NCBI GenBank assembly: GCA_903886975.1
Contig: CAISOB010000039.1
Location: 1-34,986 of the forward strand
DNA length: 34,986 nt
Source of the DNA: an uncultured beta proteobacterium
GTDB taxonomy: Bacteria; Pseudomonadota; Gammaproteobacteria; Burkholderiales; Rhodocyclaceae
Direction: 5' to 3'
This document shows positions 17,273-25,482 of this stretch, in pieces. Position numbers and translations under genes: made by a program. Under the pieces are notes generated by a model. That model had not been told where the DNA came from. It was given only the letters and a program-made list of their open reading frames with translations, and made no database searches. Every line of letters begins with the position of its first letter. The first letter of the stretch is position 1.

Positions 17273-18412
17273 ATGACAACCTTACCGCCGGCCGAAATCG
17301 GCTCACCGTTTCGTAACATCGATACGCCGGCTCTCATCGTCGATCTCGATGCGTTCGAACGCAATCTCGAGACCATGGCCGCGGCCGCAGACCGGCTGGG
17401 CGTGCGCCTACGTCCGCACGCCAAAACGCACAAGTCGCCGATCATCGCGTCCAAGCAGATCGCCCGCGGCGCGGTCGGTGTTTGTTGCCAGAAAGTCGCC
17501 GAGGCGGAAGTGCTCGTGGCCGGTGGCGTCACCGACGTACTGGTCAGCAACGAGGTCGTCGGCCCGTTCAAGCTTGAGCGCCTAGCCAGTCTGGCCCGGC
17601 ATGCCCGGATCAGCGTTTGCGTCGACCACGTCGACAACGTTGGGCAACTGGCGGCGGCGGCCGAGCGGGCGCGGTCTCGGATCGAAGTGCTGGTCGAAAT
17701 CGATGTCGGTGGCCGCCGTTGCGGCGTCGAGCCCGGAATGCCAGCGCTTGCTCTGGCCCGCGCCATAGCCGCGTCGAAGGCGCTAACTTTCGGCGGCTTG
17801 CAGGCCTATTATGGGGCGGCCCAACACATGCGCACTCCGGCCGAGCGCCGTGAGGCGATCGCCGCAGCGACGGCGGCAACCGCCGATACCATTCGCTGCC
17901 TGGCTGAGGACGGGTTCAACTGTCGTACCGTCGGCGGGGCGGGAACGGGTACCTTCGAGCACGAAGGGGCAAGTAGGGTGTGGAACGAACTGCAGGCCGG
18001 CTCGTACATCTTCATGGACACCGACTACGCCAAAAACGTTCCTGACGGCGATAAGGCGGCACATCCTTTCGAACATGCGTTGTTCGTGCTTGCTACAGTG
18101 ATGGGGCGCTCGTCGGAGATGCGGGCGGTACTCGATGCGGGCCACAAGGCACTGTCAAACGACAGCGGTTTCCCGACTGTCTGGGGTCGTCCCGAGGTGA
18201 ACTATCACCGGCCTTCCGATGAACATGGGGTGATCGAACTCGGCGCGACGTCGTGGCGGCCGGTGCTCGGCGAGAAGATCCTACTCATTCCCGGCCATTG
18301 CGATCCGACGGTGAATCTCTACGATTGGTATGTCGGCGTCCGTGGCTTCGGCACTCCGGAGGCACGGGTCGAAACGCTTTGGCCGGTTGCCGCACGTGGC
18401 GCCGTCACATGA
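17273..18412 (+). CDS. D-threonine aldolase / D-serine dehydratase-like PLP enzyme
   Basis: A 379-residue fold-type III (alanine racemase-like) PLP enzyme of the DSD1 family, the same length as known D-threonine aldolases. The Schiff-base lysine is K51 in RPHAKTHKS. The beta-barrel continues with GVCCQKVAEAEVL (about 69-81), VEIDVGGRRCGVEPG (141-155), GLQAYYGAAQH and VGGAGTGTFEHEG. The C-terminal domain carries NYHRPSDEHG and GHCDPTVNLYD with H342 and D344, the pair that holds a divalent metal in this family. Possible reactions are cleavage of D-threonine to glycine and acetaldehyde, or dehydration of D-serine or 3-hydroxyaspartate. The sequence alone does not settle which. GGAG lies eight bases before ATG. 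No obvious operon partner is present. Confidence 0.93.
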   Translation: MTTLPPAEIGSPFRNIDTPALIVDLDAFERNLETMAAAADRLGVRLRPHAKTHKSPIIASKQIARGAVGVCCQKVAEAEVLVAGGVTDVLVSNEVVGPFKLERLASLARHARISVCVDHVDNVGQLAAAAERARSRIEVLVEIDVGGRRCGVEPGMPALALARAIAASKALTFGGLQAYYGAAQHMRTPAERREAIAAATAATADTIRCLAEDGFNCRTVGGAGTGTFEHEGASRVWNELQAGSYIFMDTDYAKNVPDGDKAAHPFEHALFVLATVMGRSSEMRAVLDAGHKALSNDSGFPTVWGRPEVNYHRPSDEHGVIELGATSWRPVLGEKILLIPGHCDPTVNLYDWYVGVRGFGTPEARVETLWPVAARGAVT

Positions 18413-18561
18413 CCTTGGTCTTGGCGGCCGTTTGTGTTGATGTTTCCGGCGATTTGGTTAGGAGAGCGCTGAAGTCGGACTGCTGTGCAGCGCCAAGGCC
18501 ACTCAGGTATTGGAATGCGAATGGCAAGGACCGGGTTCTTTACAACGAGCGGGTATTTACC

Positions 18562-18927
18562 TCACGCGGTCTCCAACCAGTTCAGCGCCTGCGCATCGTC
18601 AAGAAACGGGAAGTGCCTTATGTCGGCCGACGTAAAGTGCTTGGCAAGTGACTCCACGATGCCGGCGATCGGACTATCGGTCACGACCGCCACACGTTCG
18701 ACCTGTCTGTGGTGCTCGCGGACAAAATGCATATGCGCGGTGAATCCGCCGAAGTTCTCCCATCCGGGGAATCCCCTTGCATGAATCAAAACGCCGCGGA
18801 GTTTCGCGTGGTCTGAAAGGTAGGCATCCACCACGGTGCTGAGACCGCCGAAGTCCTCTTTGCCGAGAGGCGCCCGGGGTTTGAGGACCAATACACCTTC
18901 CGGTTTCATTATCGAGTAGTCGAGCAT
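18562..18927 (-). CDS. SpoIIAA-like (STAS-fold) protein
   Basis: A 121-residue soluble protein of the SpoIIAA-like family (DUF3478), which shares the STAS fold of anti-anti-sigma factors. Typical segments are EGVLVLKPRAPLGKEDFGGL (about 9-28), LRGVLIHARGFPGWENFGGF (about 44-63), the H-x-x-FVREHH stretch (about 67-73) and the closing RHFPFLDDAQALNWLE. The start at 18927 is chosen for a strong GGAGG five bases upstream, rather than a Met seven residues earlier. No partner kinase or phosphatase is nearby. In this family the regulatory serine is often missing and the function is unknown; lipid binding has been suggested for some. It converges with the aldolase gene. Confidence 0.9.
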   Translation of the reverse strand: MLDYSIMKPEGVLVLKPRAPLGKEDFGGLSTVVDAYLSDHAKLRGVLIHARGFPGWENFGGFTAHMHFVREHHRQVERVAVVTDSPIAGIVESLAKHFTSADIRHFPFLDDAQALNWLETA

Positions 18928-19369
18928 TCGATCCTCCGAAAAAGGCATACACGCAACGATAGCCGGTCATAGTTGATCATTCTGTGCGACTGCGAACATA
19001 GCGCGTTCGTGAATGGCCGCAGAGGGCGGATCGCCCGCTACAAGTGACGGTTTCCGCCAAAGCCTGTCGCCCGTCGCAGCGGCTTTGCGTTCTCAATGCC
19101 GATTTGCAAAGTGCCGGGCTCCGGCGTTTGCCCCATAAGCCGGGTTTGGCGGGACCGCTAAGATGATGTCTTTCCATGGGTCTGTTCGTGCACGAGTTCG
19201 GAAAGGGAACCTTTGGGGAAGACGACAATCCATTCCTCCGCATAGGGGAGAACGCCTCGCCAGGGCGCAATCCATCGACGTCCATTGCATCAGCACGGCA
19301 TCGTCTGAATCGCGGGAGCGGCTGCACGAGGGCTGCCCTGAACATCATCAACTCAACGTGGAGATCAAC

Positions 19370-19936
19370 ATGCTAAAGCGTCTATTGTCCATTCTCGCGC
19401 TGCTGTCCTTCGTGTTGTCCGTCTCGCCGGCGTGGGCCGACGAATACGCTGACACGATCCGCAATTTCAAGAAGGCCGGAGAAAGCGGTTATTTCTTCGA
19501 CAAGGCCCAGGGGTATGCCGTGTTTCCGACGATCGGGAAAGGCGGCATGGTCGTCGGCGGCGCTTATGGAAAAGGCCGCGTCTACCGTAAAGGAAAGCAG
19601 ATCGGCAAAGCGTCGATGACGCAGGTGACCGCGGGTTTCCAGTTGGGAGGCGAGGCGTTCAGTGAAATCATCTTTTTTGAAAACGAGGCCGCGCTAAAGC
19701 GATTTACCAAGGGCAATTTCGAGTTTGGCGCGGAAGCCTCTGCGGTGGCGATCACGGCGGCCGCAGACGCCAAGGCGAACACGACCGGCGCTTCAGCCGG
19801 CGCCAGCATCACCGAGCATAAGGCGGCTAACATCGGCGAGTATCACAACGGAATGGCGACGTTCACAGTAACGAAGGGCGGCCTGATGTACGAGGCCACG
19901 CTTGGGGGCCAGAAGTTCAACTACAAGCCCCTTTGA
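19370..19936 (+). CDS. SYLF-domain (Ysc84-like) exported lipid-binding protein
   Basis: A 188-residue protein with signal peptide MLKRLLSILALLSFVLSVSPAWA, cut before DEYADT. The mature domain has the SYLF/Ysc84 pattern: SGYFFDKAQGYAVFPTIGKGGMVVGGAYG (about 39-67, glycine-rich), GKASMTQVTAGFQLGGEAFSEIIFFENEAAL (about 80-110), and a closing GGLMYEATLGGQKFNYKP. SYLF proteins bind phosphoinositides in eukaryotes. Bacterial members are periplasmic or outer-membrane associated with unclear function. The ATG at 19370 is supported by GGAG and by the signal peptide; a longer frame from 19163 is not export-like. Confidence 0.93.
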   Translation: MLKRLLSILALLSFVLSVSPAWADEYADTIRNFKKAGESGYFFDKAQGYAVFPTIGKGGMVVGGAYGKGRVYRKGKQIGKASMTQVTAGFQLGGEAFSEIIFFENEAALKRFTKGNFEFGAEASAVAITAAADAKANTTGASAGASITEHKAANIGEYHNGMATFTVTKGGLMYEATLGGQKFNYKPL

Positions 19937-20328
19937 GCTATCTATATCGGCAGAGAGCCGCGGCGATTCTGGAAGTGACTCACAACCAAAGGGTCGACCG
20001 GCTGCTCTCTGAAGATCAGACCAACAGCAACGGGTCGGCAGTACGTGTTAGCGATTGAAAGCCGCCGCTGGGCCGGGGGACAGTGTTCATTCTGCGGTTA
20101 ATTCTATGTGGGCCCAGTGCCGCAGCGCAATCGGCCGGTTGCGGTTTTAGGGGACGACGACGATGCCAATAGACTTGGCCAGACGCGGATGATCCGGGAT
20201 ATAGTTCGTTGCGCTCATGGAATAATGTTGTTCAGAGGTCGAGCGACTACTGATTGCCGCCGTTCAAACCTCGGTTTGCCGGAAATTTTCTGCGAGCCAC
20301 GCTTAATTTCTGCTTAGGGGATTACAAA
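19937..20328. other. Intergenic region with stem and diverged repeat copy A
   Basis: CAGAGAGC (19951-19958) and GCTCTCTG (20004-20011) form an inverted repeat that may end the SYLF message. Bases 20039-20100 (CAGTACGTGTT, then GATTGAAA, then GCCGGG-type words) resemble 21304-21370 on the other side of the next gene. No coding frame is supported. The promoter of the barrel gene should lie near 20230-20300. Confidence 0.5.
20039..20100 (+). repeat. Diverged repeat copy A
   Basis: Shares the ordered words CAGTACG-GTT, ATTGAAA, GCCGCC/CGCCG, GGGCC, GGACA/GTACA, and a TTC-G-GG/CAGTT-like end with copy B at 21304-21370, roughly two thirds identical by eye with small gaps. The pair brackets the barrel gene in direct orientation. 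Confidence 0.5.
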
Positions 20329-21042
20329 ATGAACCGTGTTGTATGTTTTGGTCTTTGTGCAATAGCGTGCCAAGTGGCTTATCCAGATTCCCTCGATTGG
20401 GGTGGCGGTTTCGTCGGGGGGTTGCTTGGTACCAGCCGAACGACTACTGACACAGTGTTCAATTATCCCCTGCAGACACCTCCCATCAGCCTGTATTACA
20501 CATCAGGTAGGTTAGGTAACGGTAATTTTGGTGGGATCTATGGCGGCTACAATTATTACATCGACAATAAACTCGTATTGGGAGTTGATTGGGATGTAAA
20601 TAAGGGTTCTCTATCCAATTCCGGGACTCGGTATACCAATCTCGGAACAACTTACCCATCGATCACCGGATCTGCTGAGATGAATTGGTTTAGCTCTCTT
20701 CGGCTCAGGCTGGGCTATTCCATGGATCGGTTTTTGCCGTATGTGACAGCCGGCTTGGCTGTTGCACAGGTTAAATTTGCTTACGATTGGACCAATCCTG
20801 TCGTCACAGGGTCCGGGAATGAAACTGGAAATAAGACCGCTAAAGGTTGGACTCTGGGCACGGGTGTCAACTACGCTTTAACAGATCGCTGGATAGTGAA
20901 CGCCGAGTACCGACACACGAGATACTCCACGCTCAATGCCACTCTGGAGCGTCGCGCGGTAGGCGGAGATGTCGCGTCGTCGCCCGCCTCACTGAGAATG
21001 AATGCAGACATTGTTAATTTCGGCATAACTTATAAGTTCTGA
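20329..21042 (+). CDS. Outer-membrane beta-barrel protein (Omp31-like), AT-richer
   Basis: A 237-residue surface barrel. The N-terminus (MNRVVCFGLCAIACQVAYPDS) is a short export signal. The body alternates polar and aromatic residues: GGGFVGGLLGTSRTTTD, FGGIYGGYNYYIDNKLVLGVDWDVN (about 64-88), WFSSLRLRLGYSMDRFLPYVTAGLAVAQVKF (about 122-152), KGWTLGTGVNYALTDRWIVNAEYRHTRYS, and the end VNFGITYKF with terminal Phe for BAM recognition. This is the Omp25/31 (OMP_b-brl) pattern. AGGGGA precedes the ATG at 20329. Base composition is clearly lower in GC than neighbouring genes (many AAT, TAT, GGT and GAT codons), and diverged repeats flank it, so acquisition by transfer is plausible. Confidence 0.88.
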   Translation: MNRVVCFGLCAIACQVAYPDSLDWGGGFVGGLLGTSRTTTDTVFNYPLQTPPISLYYTSGRLGNGNFGGIYGGYNYYIDNKLVLGVDWDVNKGSLSNSGTRYTNLGTTYPSITGSAEMNWFSSLRLRLGYSMDRFLPYVTAGLAVAQVKFAYDWTNPVVTGSGNETGNKTAKGWTLGTGVNYALTDRWIVNAEYRHTRYSTLNATLERRAVGGDVASSPASLRMNADIVNFGITYKF

Positions 21043-21535
21043 TTGCCGCGTGTGTTTTGCCGCTCTCGGATCTTGATGGATTTGCGCGCAGGCGGCAAAT
21101 CATAAGCGTTGAACGGCACCAGGGCGCGCCACTCAGCACTGCGGAGACGAATACGTTCTACTCGCCGGGCGCCCGAGGCTATACCGACTACCCGTTCTCG
21201 AGTAAAACGATCACTGCTTGATGACTGCTAGCGTGAGTGCGGAGAGTTGACACGGGTTAGCTGCCGTAAAGGGTGCAAGGCGGCGTAGGGCAGCTTTGGG
21301 CTCCAGTACGCGTTGACGGATATTGAAAACTGCCGCCGGGCCAGGGTACATTGTCGTTCGGCAGTTCGCGATCATGGCCGGCCGTAGCGGAACCGAGAAA
21401 TCGGGCTTTTCGAGCGGCAGGTAAGGCACGAGAAACATGCCGCTTGTACCTCTAGCAGATTAGCCTGCTCGCAGGCCAGTACAGGCGTTTGCGATCCTTT
21501 GTGTAACAGTCTGAACTTTTGCACGAGCCAAAATC
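21043..21535. other. Intergenic region with repeat copy B
   Basis: About 490 bases between the barrel gene and the HEPN-like gene. It contains repeat copy B and a minus-strand frame of 75 codons (21211-21438) that runs through the repeat and has no features of a real protein. Much of this DNA looks like a dispersed non-coding element. Confidence 0.5.
21304..21370 (+). repeat. Diverged repeat copy B
   Basis: Direct-orientation counterpart of 20039-20100. It contains CAGTACGCGTT, ATTGAAAACTGCCGCCGGGCC and a TTCGGCAGTT end. The TGCCG...CGGCA words also allow a hairpin. Confidence 0.5.
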
Positions 21536-22108
21536 GTGGACATCGCTAAATTCAAGGACGAGTTTCACAGGTTGCTAGGCCGCTTGGTTCGGACCCAGTC
21601 GGTATTTGACTTCAACGTCGGGCTTCAACTACTGAATTGCGAAGCGCTTAGCCAAGAAGAGCGGAGCGAGTTACTTAACCCTTGCACTACGCAATTGAGA
21701 AGGCGACTGGTGGCATTGGATGAAATGGTGCGGAAGACGTTCCATTCCTCTGGCGGCGAAGCTATCGCTGAGTTTTCGGCGTGGTTTGAACGTGCGGATT
21801 CATGCCAGGCGCTTCGCAACGATTACGCACACGGCCTATGGGGCGTGCCCGGCAAGTATGAACTCACGGAGCCAGGGCGAGCGATGGACGCGATTCCGCA
21901 GTTGACCTTTCGTCCGCTCACATGGGAAATGTCAGCTGACAATCGGGACGACGAGGTCGTTCTGACTTTGGAGGAGTTCGCGGGACAAGTCGAAGTCGCG
22001 GAAGTGCTTATTTCGGAATATTGGGATTTGTGCAATAAGTATTTCAATTCATCAGTCTCTCTGGTTGCGACACGGGAGTTGAAAAGCATCCTCCGTAGAA
22101 CGAACTGA
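21536..22108 (+). CDS. HEPN-like protein of unknown function
   Basis: A 190-residue soluble, mostly helical protein starting at GTG (21536). Residues 94-99 (RNDYAH, followed by GLWG) match the R-x4-H signature of HEPN domains. Many of these are metal-independent RNases in toxin-antitoxin, abortive-infection and CRISPR-linked systems, while others only bind RNA or nucleotides. Upstream helices (KFKDEFHRLLGRLVRTQSVFDFNVGLQLL; AEFSAWFERADSC) fit the antiparallel bundle. The C-terminal half (LTFRPLTWEMS, LTLEEFAGQVEVAEVLI) is a strand then helix. No nucleotidyltransferase (MNT) partner or other antitoxin gene is adjacent. No strong Shine-Dalgarno is seen; GCACGAGCC lies upstream. The HEPN call is from the motif and helix pattern only. 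Confidence 0.6.
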   Translation: MDIAKFKDEFHRLLGRLVRTQSVFDFNVGLQLLNCEALSQEERSELLNPCTTQLRRRLVALDEMVRKTFHSSGGEAIAEFSAWFERADSCQALRNDYAHGLWGVPGKYELTEPGRAMDAIPQLTFRPLTWEMSADNRDDEVVLTLEEFAGQVEVAEVLISEYWDLCNKYFNSSVSLVATRELKSILRRTN

Positions 22109-22354
22109 GAGCAGGCCATGGGCATAATGACGAACTGCGCGGGCCGATGCGATAAAGTTCCTCACTTATAGCATACCTGCAGGTCAACGTGACTCGGACT
22201 TGAGAGGAATTACGACAGGCGTTGAAGTCAAGTATTGATCTCAACACTTGCCCGCAATTTGGCCCTCCTCAATCATCGAACAGAAGGGCAAGCCCCCGGC
22301 TATTTGGCCAAGTTCAACGAATGAGTCATTTCCGAAAGGTCGGTAATCCTCAAT

Positions 22355-22888
22355 TCAGTGCATAACCGTAATCAAAGAAAACTTCAGGTGATGCATGAAT
22401 TCCCGCAGGATCAAAAGTGTGGCGGCGAATCCAGGATTGGTTGGAAGTCCTTCCGCCGATGCTGGCCGTCCATACAAGACCGACACCAAGCGGTCAAAAG
22501 TCGTCTCAACTTCCGCGAGGCCAAAGTGCATTACCGGTTGATTGGCAAGCCCGGCAAGCAGCGCAATCTTGCGTATCGCCGCATCGTTCGTGAATAGAGC
22601 GCAATCGTCCAAGATTGTCGTTCGAGCCCGCGCCAGTTCGTCTTCGACATTCATGATTGCGTTTTCCATTTCGCTCGGCGTCGGCGGTTCATGTTTGAAA
22701 TATTCGCGCGCAGTCTTGTGCGCCCCGATATTCAGTGCGAGGAACGCTTCCGGCGCTTCTCCGTTTCCGGAAACGATGGTCGTTTCCTCGTGGCCGATAT
22801 GCACTACGGCGAGCGGCATACCCACTGGCCCGCCAATTCGGATTGAAGCATACCGGCGCAGATCTTCGTTCCCCGCAAGATCCCTCAT
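22355..22888 (-). CDS. Uncharacterised protein coupled to the esterase
   Basis: A 177-residue soluble protein that I do not recognise. It shows RIGGPVGMPLAVVHIGHEETTIVSG near the N-terminus (about residues 18-42; two beta strands with glycine turns), then the acidic helix PPTPSEMENAIMNVEDELARAR (about 70-91), and a C-terminal hydrophobic helix (FAATLLILREFMHHLKFSL). The ATG at 22888 overlaps the esterase stop codon as ATGA, implying translational coupling. A GTG four codons earlier is also possible. The tight coupling suggests a function linked to the esterase, but none can be named. No signal peptide is present, so it should be cytoplasmic. Confidence 0.75.
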   Translation of the reverse strand: MRDLAGNEDLRRYASIRIGGPVGMPLAVVHIGHEETTIVSGNGEAPEAFLALNIGAHKTAREYFKHEPPTPSEMENAIMNVEDELARARTTILDDCALFTNDAAIRKIALLAGLANQPVMHFGLAEVETTFDRLVSVLYGRPASAEGLPTNPGFAATLLILREFMHHLKFSLITVMH

Positions 22889-23565
22889 TGCTTGAGCCAC
22901 GCCAAAAAATCCGTTTGCATCGTCGCGCTGATTTCATGGCCGATCGGATACAGGCGAGTGGTGTGCGCCACGCCCAATTCGCTAAGCCATTGATGCGCAC
23001 GCTGCGACCACACGACCGGCAGCGTGCCATCGAGTTCGCCATGGGCGATATAAACGCGCAGGTGAGCAAGACGTTCCCGGCTCGCGAGATGGGGTTTCAA
23101 TTCGGGCAGAATGCGGCCAGAAAGAATTGCAAACCCGGCGACGCACTCTGGTGCGCTGAGCGCAACGCTGGCACTGAGAATTCCGCCTTGGCTGAAACCG
23201 GCGATGACCATGTCCTGTGCGGCGATACCATACGCCGACTGCAACTGCTCGATGAAATGGATCAATCGGCGGCGGCTTTCCTCGGCTTCAGTCGCGACGA
23301 TGCTTGGCCCGTTGGCGGTGAAGGCCACACGAAACCAGGCGAACTGGTTGGGTGCGATGTCTATGGGGCCGCGAGGAAAGATGACCAGTGTGTGCGGATC
23401 AATCCCCGCTGCGAGGTCCGCGAGATTCATCTCATTGCCACCGACGCCATGCAACAAAACCACGCACCGCTTGTGTTTTGCCGGCAGGGGCTGCCGCAAG
23501 CGGAAGGGAAATTCAAACGCCGCGTCTTGCTTCAACGAGCTCATCGTGTCGTACGCACTATTCAT
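22885..23565 (-). CDS. Phospholipase/carboxylesterase family alpha/beta hydrolase
   Basis: A 226-residue serine hydrolase of the COG0400 carboxylesterase type. The oxyanion region is VVLLHGVGGNEMNL (about 35-48). The nucleophile is S125 in GFSQGG. The acid is D179 in HGELDGTLPV, and the base is H210 in PIGHEIS. These complete the triad in the expected order. PRGPI and the W-F stretch after it are also typical. The probable activity is hydrolysis of short acyl esters; no natural substrate can be inferred. It is cytoplasmic (no signal peptide). The ATG at 23565 is preceded by GGAA; a second Met at residue 8 is possible. The unknown downstream gene overlaps by 4 bases. Confidence 0.93.
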   Translation of the reverse strand: MNSAYDTMSSLKQDAAFEFPFRLRQPLPAKHKRCVVLLHGVGGNEMNLADLAAGIDPHTLVIFPRGPIDIAPNQFAWFRVAFTANGPSIVATEAEESRRRLIHFIEQLQSAYGIAAQDMVIAGFSQGGILSASVALSAPECVAGFAILSGRILPELKPHLASRERLAHLRVYIAHGELDGTLPVVWSQRAHQWLSELGVAHTTRLYPIGHEISATMQTDFLAWLKQ

Positions 23566-23637
23566 GTATGCAGTTCCGTGAATGGGTCAGAGGCCCTGAG
23601 CCGCTCCACCACCTTTTGACGGTAGAACTGGCGAAGA

Positions 23638-24063
23638 CTACGGCCGGTCCAGAGTATAGCGTCCGGGGCCGTGCGCGAAGACCGAGAGCAGTCCGCCGAG
23701 GATCGCCAGATTCTTCATGAAATGAATCTGCTGATTCATGATCTGGTCGGCGGGGACGTTCCAGTAGGCGTGAAAGATAAACGTAGCCGGAACCGTGAGG
23801 ACCGCGAGCATGATGGCCGCCCAGCGCACTTTCCAGCCACCGAGCAGCATCGCGCCACCAACAAGTTCGATGATGAGCGAAGGCCAGATCAAGAGTTCGG
23901 CCATGGGCATCCCATAGGCTTTCATGTAACCGATATTGCCGTCCATATGGACGAGCTTGCCGTAACCGGACCACAGAAATAGTGCCGCAAGGCCAACGCG
24001 ACCAAGCAGTGCGCTCAAGTCCGCAGGGGCGCTGGTCTTGGCGATCGGGGTATTCGTTTGCAT
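23638..24063 (-). CDS. DoxX family membrane protein
   Basis: A 141-residue inner-membrane protein of the DoxX/DoxD type with four predicted helices: about residues 22-40 (GLAALFLWSGYGKL), 60-80 (LIWPSLIIELVGGAMLLG), 84-106 (AAIMLAVLTVPATFIFHAYW) and 118-135. The first-helix FLWSGYGKL motif and the IHFMKNLAILGGL segment are typical. The start at 24063 is chosen since GGAG lies six bases before it; an ATG two codons earlier would abut the GGAG. DoxX-like proteins are linked to redox and sulfur stress, but the activity is not settled. It is the last gene of the three-gene minus-strand group facing the LysR regulator. Confidence 0.93.
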   Translation of the reverse strand: MQTNTPIAKTSAPADLSALLGRVGLAALFLWSGYGKLVHMDGNIGYMKAYGMPMAELLIWPSLIIELVGGAMLLGGWKVRWAAIMLAVLTVPATFIFHAYWNVPADQIMNQQIHFMKNLAILGGLLSVFAHGPGRYTLDRP

Positions 24064-24119
24064 CTGCATCTCCGTATTGAAATTGGCGATCCCGCCCGTG
24101 CGGGCCGCCTTCGCACCGA

Positions 24120-24674
24120 CTATTGGGCCAGCCCGATTTGCTTCATGAAGTCCTGGTTGTCCCAGAACAGCCATTCGTGGTCCATCGTCTTGCCTTTCCA
24201 ATGGCCAATCGTGGCCATGCCAATGGCAAAGCGTTTTCCGTTCGGCTGGATCAGCTTGCCGTCCGGGGTCGGCATCGGACGGGTAAAGGTGCCGGTTATC
24301 ACACCGGTGACCGAAGTCCACGAGCCCGAACCGAAGCGGATCGGATGCGTCTTGATGGTGATATCGGGCGCAAAGACGAACAGCGCTTTCAGATCCTCGA
24401 TGTGCTTGTCGATACCCTGCGTCTCGTGACCGTCAGGCCAGGTGACGACGATGTCCTGAGCGTGGCTTTCGTGCAAGCGCTCCCATTTCTGATTGCTGAA
24501 AACATCGAAGTCCAGCGTATCGAAGACTTTGAGGTTACGTTCCACCTTCGGCGCCTGCTTTTCATGGGCGGGCGGCGGTGTCGTCGGATGCTCGGCCGTC
24601 GATTGGGCGAACGTCGCGCCGGATAGAGCCATTAAGGAGGCGGCAATCAAGGTCCTGCAATAGATCGTTTTCAT
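24120..24674 (-). CDS. Exported SnoaL-like (NTF2-fold) protein
   Basis: A 184-residue protein with signal peptide MKTIYCRTLIAASLMALSGATFA, cut before QSTAEHP, then a Pro-rich linker. The domain carries the SnoaL/ester cyclase pattern: FDTLDFDVFSNQKWERLHESHAQDIVVTWPDG (about 50-81), IDKHIEDLKALFVFAPDI, SWTSVTGVITGTF and IGHWKGKTMDHEWLFWDNQDFMKQIGL at the end. SnoaL-fold proteins bind or convert small hydrophobic molecules; the exact reaction here is unknown. AAGGA lies eight bases before ATG. It sits between the oxidoreductase and DoxX genes, 53 bases from the latter's start, so one operon is likely. Confidence 0.9.
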   Translation of the reverse strand: MKTIYCRTLIAASLMALSGATFAQSTAEHPTTPPPAHEKQAPKVERNLKVFDTLDFDVFSNQKWERLHESHAQDIVVTWPDGHETQGIDKHIEDLKALFVFAPDITIKTHPIRFGSGSWTSVTGVITGTFTRPMPTPDGKLIQPNGKRFAIGMATIGHWKGKTMDHEWLFWDNQDFMKQIGLAQ

Positions 24675-24727
24675 GAATTAATCCTTATCAAACTGATTCG
24701 AATAGCGAGTGAGTCGTTGCGGTTCGG

Positions 24728-25351
24728 TTACTGAATGCCGATCCATTTGGGCGCTATGGCCGTGCCCTTGCCCGCGCCGTAGCCAAAGTAAATGTTCAGT
24801 CCACCAAGCGGTTCGAGGTAGCGCGCGTTCTTCAGTCCACCAGCGTCCACCGGTGCGAATCCGATGCTCTTGATCAGCGTGCTGACGGTTTCCTTGGCCA
24901 CGGCATCGTCGCCGGCGAAATAGACCGGGACGGTCTCGCCCGCGAGTGACGGGCCTGCTGCCAGCACTTGCGCAAACACGGTATTGAAAGCCTTGACGAC
25001 CTTGGCTTTCGGGAAACGCTTTTGAATCTCTTCTGCCGCCGATGTGCTGTGGCCGATGGTCAGTCCCATGTAGTCGGCGGTCAGCGGATTGGTGATGTCA
25101 ATGACGACCTTGCCGTCGAGATCGCCCGTCGCGCGCAATGCGGTCACCGCATCGGCATAGGCAGTGGCCACGATCACCACATCAGCGCCTTCGGCGGCGT
25201 TGGTCGTCGTGAAGCTGCCGTGACTGGCTAGCGCGAGCGCGGTCCCCTTTTCCGTGTTGCGGCCGATAACCACCAGCGTGTGTCCGGCAGCGGCGAGGTG
25301 TTTGGCCAGGCCCGAACCCATGTTTCCGGTACCGATCAATGCGACTTTCAT
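24728..25351 (-). CDS. NADP-binding oxidoreductase (F420-dependent NADP reductase-like)
   Basis: A 207-residue Rossmann-fold enzyme. The dinucleotide-binding loop is GTGNMG (residues 7-12), with VVIGRN about 25 residues later for NADP selection. DVVIVATAYADAV, VVIDITNPLT, KVVKAFNTVFAQVL and VPVYFAGDD follow in the order of the NADPH:F420 oxidoreductase-like family. Bacteria without F420 use such proteins as NADPH-linked reductases of unknown substrate. GGAGG six bases before ATG (25351) fixes the start. First gene of the minus-strand operon, divergent from the LysR regulator, which probably controls it. Confidence 0.93.
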   Translation of the reverse strand: MKVALIGTGNMGSGLAKHLAAAGHTLVVIGRNTEKGTALALASHGSFTTTNAAEGADVVIVATAYADAVTALRATGDLDGKVVIDITNPLTADYMGLTIGHSTSAAEEIQKRFPKAKVVKAFNTVFAQVLAAGPSLAGETVPVYFAGDDAVAKETVSTLIKSIGFAPVDAGGLKNARYLEPLGGLNIYFGYGAGKGTAIAPKWIGIQ

Positions 25352-25482
25352 GTGTAGCCTCCGTAGCGTGATCTGAATCGGGCTGGAACCATTCCGGCAG
25401 CCGACGTGTGCATTTAAGCAGTTGCTAATAAGGAGATAAACCAGCAAACTCGCAATTCATTATTGACTTTAGTTGAACAGTC
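25352..25482. promoter_or_regulatory. Divergent LysR control region
   Basis: A 131-base spacer between the oxidoreductase operon and the LysR gene, AT-richer than both. An imperfect inverted pair TTCA...TGAA (about 25456-25477) and the word TTATTGACTTTAG resemble the T-N11-A sites bound by LysR-type regulators. The assignment rests on position plus motif and is not demonstrated. Confidence 0.45.

Noticed and set aside
21211..21438. 75-codon minus-strand frame
   Set aside because: Covers repeat copy B; no ribosome site and no motif. Treated as translated repeat.
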